Source: Asaia bogorensis
GTDB lineage: Bacteria; Pseudomonadota; Alphaproteobacteria; Acetobacterales; Acetobacteraceae
Assembly (NCBI GenBank): GCA_945886995.1
Contig: CAMCZJ010000029.1
Span: 1 to 19,008, forward strand
Direction: 5' to 3'
DNA length: 19,008 nt
Shown here: piece after piece, positions 6,453-15,055 of the stretch
Position numbering within the stretch: the first letter of the stretch is position 1
How the letters are laid out: each line of letters opens with the position of its first letter
Program-made: the position numbers and the translations under genes
Notes under the pieces: model-generated
What the model was told of the DNA's origin: nothing
The model's input: only the letters and a program-made list of their open reading frames with translations
The model's database searches: none

Positions 6453-6976
6453 TTCGGTGGCTCCCAGGCGATGGGCACGCGCCGTGCGATCCATCCCGCG
6501 ATCATCGGCATGGGGAAGGTGATCAACGTGCGCAGCATTGCGAAATCAAGGCCGAGCAGCGGCGCCTCATAGACCAGCAGTTTTTGGAAGCCATTAAGCG
6601 ACCAGGCGAGGATGAAAGCGACCAGCGCGCCCCGATCCGCCCCTGCACCGGCCAGCACCAGAACCAGCGGAAAGGCCGCCATGGGCCCGCCCGGCGAAAG
6701 CGTGCCGACCAGGGTGGCGATAAACAGGCCAAAAATCCCGCTTTCCGCCCCCATCAAGCGCGCCAGCGCATCCGGGGAGAGCAATTGCCGAAGTGCTGCG
6801 GCCAGCAACAGCCCCGCGACAAGTGACGGCACAATGAACAGGAACAAATCCCAGGCATGCCAAAGCGCAGCCATGAAGGCCTCGGCGCCCCGCAACTGAA
6901 GGGTGGCAAGCCCGGCCGTGACGGCAATCAGGAAAATGACCACGAGCGAGGCGTGGCGGCGGAGCGCAGGTAACAC
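6449..6976 (-). CDS. Half-size permease, first of a homologous pair
   Basis: About 175 residues if started at the GTG at 6976 (LPALRRHASLVVIFLIAV); a TTG at 6991 is an alternative. Neither has a clear ribosome binding site. The frame stays open much further upstream, to 7636, but that part is arginine-rich, runs through a G-rich hairpin repeat and lies antisense to the hydrolase gene, so it is not coding. Membrane segments start at about residue 8. The core LSPGGPMAAFPLVLVLAGAG, then FILAWSLNGFQKLLVYEAPLLG and TFPMPMIAGWIARR, aligns end to end with the downstream permease, with roughly a third of positions identical. It is probably a PF03773-like transporter subunit pairing with its neighbour. 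Confidence 0.75.
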   Translation of the reverse strand: MLPALRRHASLVVIFLIAVTAGLATLQLRGAEAFMAALWHAWDLFLFIVPSLVAGLLLAAALRQLLSPDALARLMGAESGIFGLFIATLVGTLSPGGPMAAFPLVLVLAGAGADRGALVAFILAWSLNGFQKLLVYEAPLLGLDFAMLRTLITFPMPMIAGWIARRVPIAWEPPK

Positions 6977-7015
6977 GCGGGCAAACTGCAAGACTGGGGC
7001 GCATGGCGCAAGAGA

Positions 7016-7052
7016 GGGCGGGGGAAGAGTTTGTCTTCCCCCGAATGCACCC
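7016..7052. repeat. G-rich hairpin element, copy 1
   Basis: Architecture GGG-C-[stem]-GAATGCA-CCC. The perfect 9-bp stem pairs GGGGGAAGA (7020-7028) with TCTTCCCCC (7034-7042) around the loop GTTTG. The outer GGG (7016-7018) can pair with CCC (7050-7052). A second copy with the same layout occurs at 8064-8100, on the other side of the hydrolase gene. There is no T-run, so it is REP-like rather than a standard terminator. Confidence 0.6.
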
Positions 7053-7135
7053 CAGGCGGTACGAGCGGCCCTTCTGCCTGCCCCGGTGCTTGCCGTGCAA
7101 AGCAGTATGATGTTCGATTTTCCTGTCGAGCAGTA

Positions 7136-7149
7136 ATGGCTTCGGCCAT
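7136..7149 (+). promoter_or_regulatory. UUCG-tetraloop hairpin
   Basis: ATGGC-TTCG-GCCAT forms a 5-bp stem closed by C-G on a TTCG loop, the exceptionally stable cUUCGg tetraloop when transcribed from the plus strand. It lies in the intergenic region about 90 nt before the hydrolase start. It may be a leader structure of that gene or chance. Confidence 0.3.
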
Positions 7150-7239
7150 GATAGTGTTCCGAATAGACCATCGCGTGTAATCCCCGCCACTCCGCTGCGT
7201 AATTTGGAAACGGCGGACACAGATTCGAGGCAGGCGACC

Positions 7240-7998
7240 ATGAAGCTCCGAAGAACCTCATCGCCGAGCGGAACGGTTTATTGGCCGGTGGGTCATCCGC
7301 CGATCGGCGGCGTGGTTTGCTTGCATGGCAGCGAAGGCGCACCGGCGGGATGGAATGATGTGACCTGCGCCATGCTCGCTGCGAACGGCTTCGCCGCCTT
7401 GGCGCACCGATACAACGGCGTCGGCGACTATCCCGATCACCTGAACATTGATGACGTCCCGCTTGAAGGCGCGGTCGGCGCTTTGGAATGGCTGCGAGAT
7501 GCCGCGGCGGAATGGGCCTGCAGGATCGGCTTGTTCGGCGCCTCCCGCGGGGCGGAAAAGGCGCTGCTTCTGGCGCAGCTTCTTGCGCAAGACGGCCATC
7601 CCGCCCTACCGGACGCCGTCGCTGTCCATTCCCCACCGGATGCAGTCTGGCCGGCCTATATCTTTTCAGATTTTCATACTGGGAAAGCCTGGGCGGGCGA
7701 TTGGACGCGCCCCGCCTGGTCCTGGAAGGGTGCGCATGAACGCACCAGGCCGGGCCTTCCGCTCGCCGCGGAGCATTATCCAGGCCCGATCTTCCTCACT
7801 CAAGGGGAAGCGGATCAGGTCTGGAGTGCCGAAATGGCGCATCGCCTGGTCGCGCGGCTGACCGCCGCTGGACGGCCGCCCGAGGCCCATTTCTTCGAAG
7901 GCGAAGACCATGTCCTGCGCTGCCCTGCAAACGACGAGGCATTTGCGATGCGGCTGGCTTTCTTCGTCCGGACCTTATCCGCGCCCCGAAGCCGCTAA
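7240..7998 (+). CDS. Alpha/beta hydrolase, BAAT/acyl-CoA thioesterase C-terminal type
   Basis: 252 residues from the ATG at 7240, with GAGG about 9 nt upstream; a TTG at 7204 is a longer alternative. It is an alpha/beta hydrolase with the oxyanion-side loop VVCLHGSEGAPAG, the nucleophile elbow GLFGASRGAEKALLL (Ser102), the acid in QGEADQVW (Asp192) and the histidine in GEDHVL (His224). The segment HRYNGVGDYPDHLNIDDVPLEGAVGALEW is laid out like the BAAT/acyl-CoA thioester hydrolase C-terminal family (YNGLPD-like start, then a PLE helix). It likely hydrolyses a thioester or ester in the cytoplasm. Dienelactone hydrolase is the nearest alternative name, but that enzyme uses Cys as nucleophile. 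The gene stands alone between two copies of the same hairpin repeat. Confidence 0.87.
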   Translation: MKLRRTSSPSGTVYWPVGHPPIGGVVCLHGSEGAPAGWNDVTCAMLAANGFAALAHRYNGVGDYPDHLNIDDVPLEGAVGALEWLRDAAAEWACRIGLFGASRGAEKALLLAQLLAQDGHPALPDAVAVHSPPDAVWPAYIFSDFHTGKAWAGDWTRPAWSWKGAHERTRPGLPLAAEHYPGPIFLTQGEADQVWSAEMAHRLVARLTAAGRPPEAHFFEGEDHVLRCPANDEAFAMRLAFFVRTLSAPRSR

Positions 7999-8063
7999 GC
8001 CTCTATCGGGCGGAACAACTCAGCGAATAAAAAACGTGCAGCACAGGGCCAAGCTACAGGAAA

Positions 8064-8100
8064 GGGCGGGGGGAGGTACAACCTCCCCCCGAACTCACCC
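8064..8100. repeat. G-rich hairpin element, copy 2
   Basis: Same layout as the copy at 7016-7052: GGG-C-[stem]-GAACTCA-CCC. The perfect 10-bp stem pairs GGGGGGAGGT (8068-8077) with ACCTCCCCCC (8081-8090) around ACA. The stem sequences differ between copies while both arms keep pairing, which indicates that the fold is conserved. It begins 66 nt after the hydrolase stop. Confidence 0.6.
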
Positions 8101-8237
8101 GCTGATAACGGGAAGGGTGCGGCACGATGGGGATCCAGCCACACCCTACAGGAACAAAAAGAGAACTAACAGCTCTTTACGGAGTCTGGCAAGGCCCTTA
8201 TCGCAACCAGCCCATCAGGGGCTATAAGCGGCGCAGC

Positions 8238-9980
8238 ATGAACGATACCTCCACCCGCACGCTGACCTTTCGGCTCTGGCGTTCCTATCTCCGCCAGCAT
8301 GGCAGGGGCATCCTGCTGGCGCTGCTCTGCACGCTTGGCGTCTCAGGCGCGACCGCGCTTTACCCCATTGTCATCCAGCAGGCGTTTGATCTGTTCACGG
8401 CGGGCGATGAGCGTGTGCTGTGGCTGATCCCGGGCGTGATCATTCTGGTGACTTCCTTGAAAGCGCTCGCGCAATTCGGCCAAGCGGTTGCCATTCAATC
8501 CGTCGTGCTGCGCGTGGTGGAAAACCTGCAACGCGATTTGTTCAAGGCGCTGACCTGGGCCGATCTTGCCGATGTGGCGCGCGATGCGCCGGCGCGCCAT
8601 GCCGCGCGCTTCACCACCGATGCGGGGCTGATCCGCGAAGCGCTGCAGAAATCCATCAATGCCATCGCCGATGTGCTGACGTTGATTGGCCTGATTGGGT
8701 CCATGCTTTGGCTTGATTGGCAAATGTCCTTGATTGCGGCGCTGCTTTACCCGATTGCCGTGGTGCCCATCCTGAAGCTTGGCAAGCGCATCCGCCGCGC
8801 ATCTGGCGGCATGCAGGATCGCGTGGGGGATGCGGCAACCAGGCTCACGGAAAGCTTTGGCGCGGCGCGGGTGGTGCGTGGCTATCGGCTTGAAGCGGCT
8901 GAGGAAGCGCGCGCCAATGCGCTATTTGCCCGTTTGCGAGAAGCGATTTTCGGCATCCAACGCACCCGCGCGTCGCTTGATCCTATGCTGGAAGTGCTGG
9001 GTGGGCTGGCAGTGGCCGCGGTGCTGGGCGTGGTTGGGTATCGTGTCGCGAGCGGGCAGGGCACGATCGGGGAATTCACGGGCTTTGTCGCCGCCGTGCT
9101 GATTGCCGCGCGCCCGGTGCGCGCCTTGGGGTCCTTGAACGCTGCCTTGCAGGAAGGGCTTGCTGGCCTCGCGCGGGTTTTCGGCATCATTGACACACCG
9201 CGCCAGATCACGAGCCCCGTAAGCCCCGCGGCGCTGCCGGAAGGTGGCGGGCGGATTGCTTTTGATGGTGTGGGCTTTCGCTATGAAAACGTGCCGGATG
9301 CTGCGCTTTCGGGCCTGAGCTTCGCCGCCGAACCCGGCCAGACAGTGGCGCTTGTGGGACCCTCCGGCGCGGGGAAATCCACAGCACTAGCCTTGGTACC
9401 GCGGCTTTATGATGTGACCGAGGGGCGCGTTTTGCTCGATGGTGTGGATATTCGCGCGATCAGCCTGGAAAATCTGCGCGATTCCCTCGCCTATGTCGGG
9501 CAGGATGCGGTGATTTTCGAAGATACGGCCTTCGCCAATATCGCCTGCGGGCGGCCTGGCGCGACGGCCGCCGAAGTTGAGGCAGCCGCGCGCGCGGCGG
9601 CGGCGCATGATTTCATCAGCGCCTTGCCCGCTGGTTATCAGACGGAACTCGGCCCCGGCGGCAATCGGCTTTCAGGCGGCCAGCGGCAGCGCTTGGCGCT
9701 CGCGCGCGCCCTGCTGCGAGATCCGCGCGTGTTGCTGCTGGATGAGGCGACCAGCGCGCTTGATGCGGAAAACGAGGCTTTGGTGCAGGAAGCACTTGCG
9801 CGGTTGCGTCAGGGCCGCACCACGCTGGTGATCGCGCATCGCCTGGCAACCGTGCGCGATGCGGATCGGATTGTCGTGATGGAAGCGGGCCGCGCGGTGG
9901 AACAGGGCAATCATCAGGAATTGATGGCGGCTGATGGTCTTTACGCGCGGCTGGTGCGCACCCAGGCTTTCGCTGGATAG
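8238..9980 (+). CDS. ABC exporter, fused membrane and ATPase domains (MsbA/type IV ABC family)
   Basis: 580 residues from the ATG at 8238 (MNDTSTRTLTFRLW). The first 320 residues or so form the membrane domain with six hydrophobic helices (ILLALLCTLGVSGATALYPI opening it). The ATPase domain follows, with Walker A GPSGAGKST (about residue 374), a Q-loop (YVGQDAVIF), signature LSGGQRQRLALARALL (about 478), Walker B VLLLDEATSALD (about 498) and H-loop IAHRLATV (about 532). All catalytic residues are present. Such half-transporters act as homodimers and export lipids, drugs or glycolipids across the inner membrane; the substrate is not deducible. The frame stays open to 8127 but nothing upstream of 8238 looks like an exporter. 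The stop lies 6 nt from the stop of convergent parE. Confidence 0.95.
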   Translation: MNDTSTRTLTFRLWRSYLRQHGRGILLALLCTLGVSGATALYPIVIQQAFDLFTAGDERVLWLIPGVIILVTSLKALAQFGQAVAIQSVVLRVVENLQRDLFKALTWADLADVARDAPARHAARFTTDAGLIREALQKSINAIADVLTLIGLIGSMLWLDWQMSLIAALLYPIAVVPILKLGKRIRRASGGMQDRVGDAATRLTESFGAARVVRGYRLEAAEEARANALFARLREAIFGIQRTRASLDPMLEVLGGLAVAAVLGVVGYRVASGQGTIGEFTGFVAAVLIAARPVRALGSLNAALQEGLAGLARVFGIIDTPRQITSPVSPAALPEGGGRIAFDGVGFRYENVPDAALSGLSFAAEPGQTVALVGPSGAGKSTALALVPRLYDVTEGRVLLDGVDIRAISLENLRDSLAYVGQDAVIFEDTAFANIACGRPGATAAEVEAAARAAAAHDFISALPAGYQTELGPGGNRLSGGQRQRLALARALLRDPRVLLLDEATSALDAENEALVQEALARLRQGRTTLVIAHRLATVRDADRIVVMEAGRAVEQGNHQELMAADGLYARLVRTQAFAG

Positions 9981-9986
9981 TCTGCT

Positions 9987-11969
9987 TCAGGCGTCCAGCG
10001 CTTCGGCGGCAATGCGCCCGGCATTTTCCTGAATGAATCGGAAGCGCAATTCCGGGCGCCTTCCCATCAATTCTTCCACCCTTTCACTGGTAAAGGACCG
10101 ATCTTCTGGCGCGAGCATGACGCGGAGCAGCGTGCGCTTCTTCGGGTCCATGGTGGTTTCCTTCAGTGCCGCCGGCGGCATTTCACCAAGCCCCTTGAAG
10201 CGGCTGACCTCCACCTTCTGGTTGGATTTGAAGCGCGCCTTCAAGACGCGTTCGCGATCCGCATCATCCATCGCATAAACAGAAACCCCGCCCGCTTGCA
10301 GGCGATAAAGCGGCGGCTGCGCCAGAAACACGCGGCCCTGGCGCACCAATTCCGGCAATTCGCGGTAGAAGAAAGTCAGCAAAAGGGCCGCGATATGCGC
10401 GCCATCCACATCCGCATCCGTCATGATCACAACGCGCCCATAGCGCAGCTTGGCGATGTCAAACCTATCCCCGACTCCGCAGCCAAGCGCTTCGATCAAA
10501 TCCTTCAATTCCTGATTTTGCCGAAGTTTTTCCACACTGGCGCTGGCGACATTCAGGATCTTGCCACGAAGGGGCAACACGGCCTGAGTCTCACGATCAC
10601 GGGCCTGTTTCGCGGAACCGCCGGCGGAATCGCCCTCAACCAGGAAAAGCTCCGTGCCATCGGCGCTTTCGCGCGCGCAATCGGAAAGCTTGCCGGGCAG
10701 GCGCAGCTTGCGCGTCGCGGTCTTGCGCGGCGTGTCCTTCTCGGCGCGCCGACGCAGCCTGTCCTCCGCCCGTTCAATCGCGAAGGCGAGAAGATTATCA
10801 GCGTTGGCCGGGTCGCCCGCCAGCCAATGATCGAAATGATCGCGCAAGGCCAATTCAACCAGGCGCGCCGCTTCCGGGCTGGTGAGCCGATCCTTGGTCT
10901 GGCCCTGGAATTGCGGTTCGCGGATAAAGACCGAAAGCATGCCCGCAATGGGGCCAAGCAAATCCTCGGCGGTCACATTGGCGGCGCGCTTTTCCTTCTT
11001 GAGTTCGCCATAGGCGCGCAAGCCCTTGACCAACGCCGTACGAAACCCGGCTTCATGCGTGCCGCCCTGCGGCGTTGGGATGGTGTTCGCATAGGTGTTC
11101 AAGAACCCATCGCCGCGTTCCACCCAGCTTGCCGCCCATTCAACCCGCCCGGCGCCTTCGGGGAATTCTGCTTCGCCAGACCAGGCGGCGGGCACCACGG
11201 TTGGGCGGCCTTCCAGCGCGGCGGTCAAGAAATCCGAAAGCCCGCCCGGGAAATGCAGTACCGCTTGCGCGGGCGTTTCATCCTTGATCAGCGCGGGGTC
11301 GCACGCCCAGCGGATTTCGACACCGCGATACAAATACGCCTTGGACCGGCAGAAGCGATACAACCGTTCCGGGCGGAAGGTTTGCTTGGCGAAAATCTCC
11401 GGGTCCGGCTTGAAGCGAATGGTCGTGCCGCGGCGGTTCTGTACCGCGCCGGCATCCTTCAGCTTCGTGATCGCCTTGCCGCGCGAATAGACTTGGGTGA
11501 ACAGGGTGCGGTCGCGCGCGACTTCTACCTCCATCCGCTCAGATAATGCGTTCACGACCGATGAGCCGACGCCGTGCAGCCCGCCCGAGGTGTCATAGGC
11601 CTTGCCGGAGAATTTGCCGCCGGAATGCAGCGTGGTCAGAATCACTTCAAGCGCGCTCAGTTTCGGGAATTTCGGGTGCGGGTCCACCGGGATGCCGCGG
11701 CCATTATCGCGCACCACCAGCCAATTATCGGCCTCAAGCGTTACCTCGATCCGGTCAGCATGGCCGGCCACAGCCTCATCCATGGCGTTATCAATGATTT
11801 CGGACGCCAGATGGTGCAGCGCATTTTCATCCGTGCCGCCAATATACATGCCGGGACGGCGGCGGACGGGCTCCAGCCCCTCCAGCACTTCGATATCCTT
11901 GGCGGAATAGCCATCCTGCTGCCCGCCGCCCCCCTTGCGAGGACCGCCGCGACCGAAAAGATCGTTCAT
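9987..11969 (-). CDS. parE: DNA topoisomerase IV subunit B
   Basis: 660 residues from the ATG at 11969 (MNDLFGRGG), preceded by GGGAAC. Topoisomerase IV separates replicated chromosomes; ParE is its ATPase subunit and partners ParC, which is not in this window. The GHKL ATP site is intact: SEIIDNAMDEAVAGH (the IIDN motif, about 58-61), DNGRGIP and GGLHGVGSSVVNAL. The transducer domain follows, then the TOPRIM domain with EGDSAGGSAKQARD (about 444), PLRGKILNV and DADVDGAHI (about 517), the acidic metal-binding residues. The C-terminal end (LRFRFIQENAGRIAAEALDA) and the length near 650 fit ParE rather than GyrB, which is about 800 residues. A further upstream in-frame ATG at 12029 would put its start across the likely promoter, so it is not preferred. 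Confidence 0.95.
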   Translation of the reverse strand: MNDLFGRGGPRKGGGGQQDGYSAKDIEVLEGLEPVRRRPGMYIGGTDENALHHLASEIIDNAMDEAVAGHADRIEVTLEADNWLVVRDNGRGIPVDPHPKFPKLSALEVILTTLHSGGKFSGKAYDTSGGLHGVGSSVVNALSERMEVEVARDRTLFTQVYSRGKAITKLKDAGAVQNRRGTTIRFKPDPEIFAKQTFRPERLYRFCRSKAYLYRGVEIRWACDPALIKDETPAQAVLHFPGGLSDFLTAALEGRPTVVPAAWSGEAEFPEGAGRVEWAASWVERGDGFLNTYANTIPTPQGGTHEAGFRTALVKGLRAYGELKKEKRAANVTAEDLLGPIAGMLSVFIREPQFQGQTKDRLTSPEAARLVELALRDHFDHWLAGDPANADNLLAFAIERAEDRLRRRAEKDTPRKTATRKLRLPGKLSDCARESADGTELFLVEGDSAGGSAKQARDRETQAVLPLRGKILNVASASVEKLRQNQELKDLIEALGCGVGDRFDIAKLRYGRVVIMTDADVDGAHIAALLLTFFYRELPELVRQGRVFLAQPPLYRLQAGGVSVYAMDDADRERVLKARFKSNQKVEVSRFKGLGEMPPAALKETTMDPKKRTLLRVMLAPEDRSFTSERVEELMGRRPELRFRFIQENAGRIAAEALDA

Positions 11970-11992
11970 GTCTTGTTCCCTGATTCCAGGTG

Positions 11993-12021
11993 AACATAAC
12001 GGGGCGCGGGCTGGGAAACAA
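11993..12021 (-). promoter_or_regulatory. Probable parE promoter
   Basis: On the minus strand TTGTTT (12021-12016) and TATGTT (11998-11993) are separated by exactly 17 bp, fitting a sigma-70 type promoter. Transcription would start about 17 nt before the parE ATG. Confidence 0.45.
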
Positions 12022-12054
12022 CGCATCATGCGAGTCGCCAGAAAGGCAGCCGAT

Positions 12055-12082
12055 TTGTCTTGCGGGGCGGGCGGGTGATAAG
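12055..12082 (+). promoter_or_regulatory. Possible promoter of the OGT operon
   Basis: TTGTCT (12055-12060) and GATAAG (12077-12082) are separated by 16 bp on the plus strand, upstream of the ATG at 12129. Both boxes are partial matches, so this is tentative. Confidence 0.3.
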
Positions 12083-12128
12083 CGTCATCCGCCTTCTGAC
12101 GCCTAATTCAAGGGAAGCGAAGCGCCTG

Positions 12129-14528
12129 ATGCGCAAACCGAATCGCCCAGCCAAGCCCCCCCGGACCGCCCCGGCAGCCCGACCCAAGCCCGCCAACCAA
12201 GCTGATTCTGTGCGGCTTGAGGAGGATTTGCGCGCCCGCCTGGCCGCAGAGCCTGAGGATAAGGCGGCCTGGCAGCAATTGGCCGGTATCTTGGCGAATA
12301 GTCGCCGCCCCAAGGAAGCCGTCGAAGCCTTCGCCAAGGCGGTGGCGCTTGGCGCGCCGATTGGGCCGATTTGCACCCCTTATGCCATCGCCTTATCCAA
12401 TCTTGGCCGGCACAAGGAAGCGGCTGAGCTTGTGGCGCCGGTGCATGCGCGCAAGCCCAAGGATTTCGCGCTGACCAATCTTCTTGGGGTCATGCTGAAG
12501 CGCGCCGGGCGATTGGATGAGGCTGCGGCCATGCTGCAAGCCGCCCAGAAGCTTGATCCGAAAAGCGCTTCTCCCTGGCAGAACCTGGGCAATGTTGAAG
12601 AAGCGCGCGGGGACTACGCTGCAGCGGCCAAGGCCTTTCAGGAAGGCGTGCGGCTTGATCCCCGCAATGGCGAAATATGGCGCCTGCTTGCGCGCATGCG
12701 GCGCGCGCTTGGCGATGTTGCGGCGGCGCGCGCTGGGTTTGAAAAAGCCTTCGAATTTCAGCCCAAGGATCGCAATACGCTGAATGATCTGATGGGCATG
12801 CTGATTGACCAGGGCGATATCGCCGGGGCAATTCCCGTGGTGGCGCGCGCGCGCAAATTCCATTTGGGTGATCGCGGCCTTGATGTGATGCATGCGCGTA
12901 TGTTGCTGCGCCTTGGACAGCGTGATGAAGCACGCGCGGTGATTGATGGCATCCTGGCCGAAGACCCCGGTGAACGGCAGGCCAATCTTTTCCTTTCCCG
13001 CATGGCAGGCGATGGCGATAGGCGGCTTGCGAATGAGGCGCTGAAGCGCGCGCATGAAGCGAACCCTGATGCTGCGGAGATTCAATCCGCCTATATCGAA
13101 AGCCTGTCCCGCAGCCGCTATGATGATGAAGTGGCGCATCTTGAGGAAAGTTATCGCCTTTCGCGGGATTTCATAAACCGGCACCCGGACAAGGTCGCGC
13201 GCAGTTCCCGTTCGCTCCGCACGGTTTTCCAGCGCGTGATGGATCTGGACCAATTGGACGCAACGGGCGCCATCCCAGACCTTCTGCCGATTTGGCAGTC
13301 GGAAGGGCGCCATTCATCTGTGCATTATGAATTGGGCCAGGTGCATAGCTTGGAGGACCGCATCGCGATTGTGGAATGGCACCGCAATTGGGGGCGGAAT
13401 GTGCTGCGGCGCATCAAGCCTGTGCCGGCGGCGCCCGCGCTGCATATGCCGCGCAAATGGCGCATCGGCTATCTTTCAAGCGATTTGCGCAATCACCCCG
13501 TCACCTATTTCTGCATGCCCCTGCTTGAGGAATATGACCGCGACCGATTCGAGGTATTCTGTTATTCCTTCTATGAAGGGGAACGGGATGTCATTCAGAC
13601 TGAGCTTGAGAAAGCCGTGAATTTCCGCTGGTGGCCGCATCGCCCGGATGACCAGGTGGCAGCGGATATCGCCAAGGATAATCTTGATCTGCTGTTTGAA
13701 TTGGGCGGCAGCACGGCCATGAACAAGCTTGAAGTCATGGCCTATCGCCCCGCGCGGCTTGGTGGCAGTTGGCTTGGCTATCCGCATTCCGCGGGGCTGG
13801 AGACGATAGATTACATCCTGGTTGATCCCTACATCAAACCCGAAGACCCAAGGCTATTGATTGAAAAGCCCTTTGAATTGCCTGAAACCTGGGTGACCAT
13901 TGGCGGGCGGCTTGGCTTTTATGAAGTGCCGATTGATCTTGAAATCCCGCAGGATAGGCGTGGCTTCGTCACCTTTGGCACCGCCAATAACCCCTACAAA
14001 TACACCAGGCTTTGCATTGACACCTGGGCGGCGGTGCTGCGCCGCGTGCCTGATTCCCGCTTTATTTTCATCCGCCCGGAAGCGGGTGGGGTTTCTTTCG
14101 TTGAAAATACGCGCAACGCTTTCGCTGAGCGGAATGTGGACCCGGACCGGATCGAATTTGTTGGCATTCGCGGCAAGCATCTGCCGCATTACAACAAGAT
14201 GGATATCTCGCTGGACACGCTGCCGCATGTGGGCGGCACCACCACCTGCGAAAGCCTTTGGATGGGCGTTCCTTGTATTTCCCTGGTTGGGGCCGGTTTT
14301 GCTGAGCGGCTTTCCTATTCCAACCTGTCCAATGCCGGGGTTGGCGATTTGGCCACCTTCAGCGTTGAAGATTATATCGAGAAAGCCGCCGAATTGGCTG
14401 CCGATGCGCCGCGCCGGCGTGTACTGCGCCATGCGCTGCGTGACATGATCCGCGCCTTGCCACTGGGCCAACCCGCGCGCTTCGGCAAGGCCTTCTATGA
14501 CAAAGCGGCGGAAGTCTGCGCGCTATGA
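12129..14528 (+). CDS. TPR-domain O-GlcNAc transferase homologue (SPINDLY-type, GT41)
   Basis: 799 residues from the ATG at 12129, with AAGGGAAG upstream; a TTG at 12060 gives a longer form. The N-terminus is basic and proline-rich. Residues about 30-300 form tandem tetratricopeptide repeats, for example NLLGVMLKRAGRLDEAAAML and NLGNVEEARGDYAAAAKAF. The catalytic region starts at about 443 with WRIGYLSSDLRNHPV, then GSWLGYPHSAGLETIDYI (about 545), VTFGTANNPYKYT (about 613) and DISLDTLPHVGGTTTCESLW (about 692-711), all hallmarks of the OGT C-terminal domain that uses an NDP-sugar. No signal peptide is present, so it acts in the cytoplasm, probably on proteins such as flagellin or other acceptors. 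The next two genes make or modify nucleotide sugars and overlap it, suggesting a dedicated donor supply. Confidence 0.92.
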   Translation: MRKPNRPAKPPRTAPAARPKPANQADSVRLEEDLRARLAAEPEDKAAWQQLAGILANSRRPKEAVEAFAKAVALGAPIGPICTPYAIALSNLGRHKEAAELVAPVHARKPKDFALTNLLGVMLKRAGRLDEAAAMLQAAQKLDPKSASPWQNLGNVEEARGDYAAAAKAFQEGVRLDPRNGEIWRLLARMRRALGDVAAARAGFEKAFEFQPKDRNTLNDLMGMLIDQGDIAGAIPVVARARKFHLGDRGLDVMHARMLLRLGQRDEARAVIDGILAEDPGERQANLFLSRMAGDGDRRLANEALKRAHEANPDAAEIQSAYIESLSRSRYDDEVAHLEESYRLSRDFINRHPDKVARSSRSLRTVFQRVMDLDQLDATGAIPDLLPIWQSEGRHSSVHYELGQVHSLEDRIAIVEWHRNWGRNVLRRIKPVPAAPALHMPRKWRIGYLSSDLRNHPVTYFCMPLLEEYDRDRFEVFCYSFYEGERDVIQTELEKAVNFRWWPHRPDDQVAADIAKDNLDLLFELGGSTAMNKLEVMAYRPARLGGSWLGYPHSAGLETIDYILVDPYIKPEDPRLLIEKPFELPETWVTIGGRLGFYEVPIDLEIPQDRRGFVTFGTANNPYKYTRLCIDTWAAVLRRVPDSRFIFIRPEAGGVSFVENTRNAFAERNVDPDRIEFVGIRGKHLPHYNKMDISLDTLPHVGGTTTCESLWMGVPCISLVGAGFAERLSYSNLSNAGVGDLATFSVEDYIEKAAELAADAPRRRVLRHALRDMIRALPLGQPARFGKAFYDKAAEVCAL

Positions 14529-15055
14529 TTTTCCACGCCACCCCCATCGCCGGCTTGTTCCGCATTGAAGCGAGCCCCGCGCGGGATGAACGCGGCGCCT
14601 TTGTGCGCAGCTGGTGCCAGGAAAGCTTTGCCTCGGCGGGGATTGATTTCGCACCCATTCAGGCAAGCCTTTCAGAGAACACGCGCCAGCACACGCTGCG
14701 CGGCATGCATTTTCAGGTAGCACCGGCAGAAGAACAGAAACTCATTCGTTGCGTACGCGGCGCGGTTTTTGATGTGTTGGTGGATTTGCGCGCCGATCAG
14801 CCAAGCTATCTCAGCCATGTCGCCATCACGCTCGACAGCAAGGCGGCCAATGCGGTTTTCGTGCCGCGTGGTATCGCGCATGGCTTCCTCAGCCTCACTG
14901 ATGATGCGGTGGTGGAATATCTGATTGACACGCCCTATGCGCCGGCACTCGCGCGCGGGGTGCGCTTCGATGATCCCGCTTTTGGCATTGCCTGGCCAGC
15001 GGACCCCAAGGTGATTTCCGAACGCGACCGCAACTGGCCGCTCCTCAATGGCTGA
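14525..15055 (+). CDS. dTDP-4-dehydrorhamnose 3,5-epimerase family protein (RmlC-like)
   Basis: 176 residues, close to the 180 or so typical of RmlC. The cupin core carries the family string ASLSENTRQHTLRGMHFQ, whose His62 is the usual catalytic base, then EQKLIRCVRGAVFDVLVDLR and FVPRGIAHGFLSL. The C-terminal part (EYLIDTPYAPALARGVRF, DDPAFGIAWP) also fits. The family epimerises C3 and C5 of a 4-keto-6-deoxy sugar nucleotide. The genes for making that substrate (RmlA, RmlB) are not in the window. The ATG overlaps the OGT stop by 4 bp (ATGA) and the 3' end overlaps the next gene by 8 bp, so the three are coupled. The exact epimerisation (3, 5 or both) cannot be told from sequence. Confidence 0.92.
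   Translation: MIFHATPIAGLFRIEASPARDERGAFVRSWCQESFASAGIDFAPIQASLSENTRQHTLRGMHFQVAPAEEQKLIRCVRGAVFDVLVDLRADQPSYLSHVAITLDSKAANAVFVPRGIAHGFLSLTDDAVVEYLIDTPYAPALARGVRFDDPAFGIAWPADPKVISERDRNWPLLNG

Noticed and set aside
6977..7636. N-terminal extension of the first half-permease
   Set aside because: Arg-rich, runs through a hairpin repeat and antisense to the hydrolase; the membrane protein starts near 6976.
10296..11546. Long plus-strand open frame (416 codons)
   Set aside because: It is wholly antisense to parE, has no recognisable domain and reflects GC-rich codon structure.
12393..13313. Long minus-strand open frame (306 codons)
   Set aside because: Antisense to the TPR part of the OGT gene, whose protein is clearly real; composition is that of a shadow frame.
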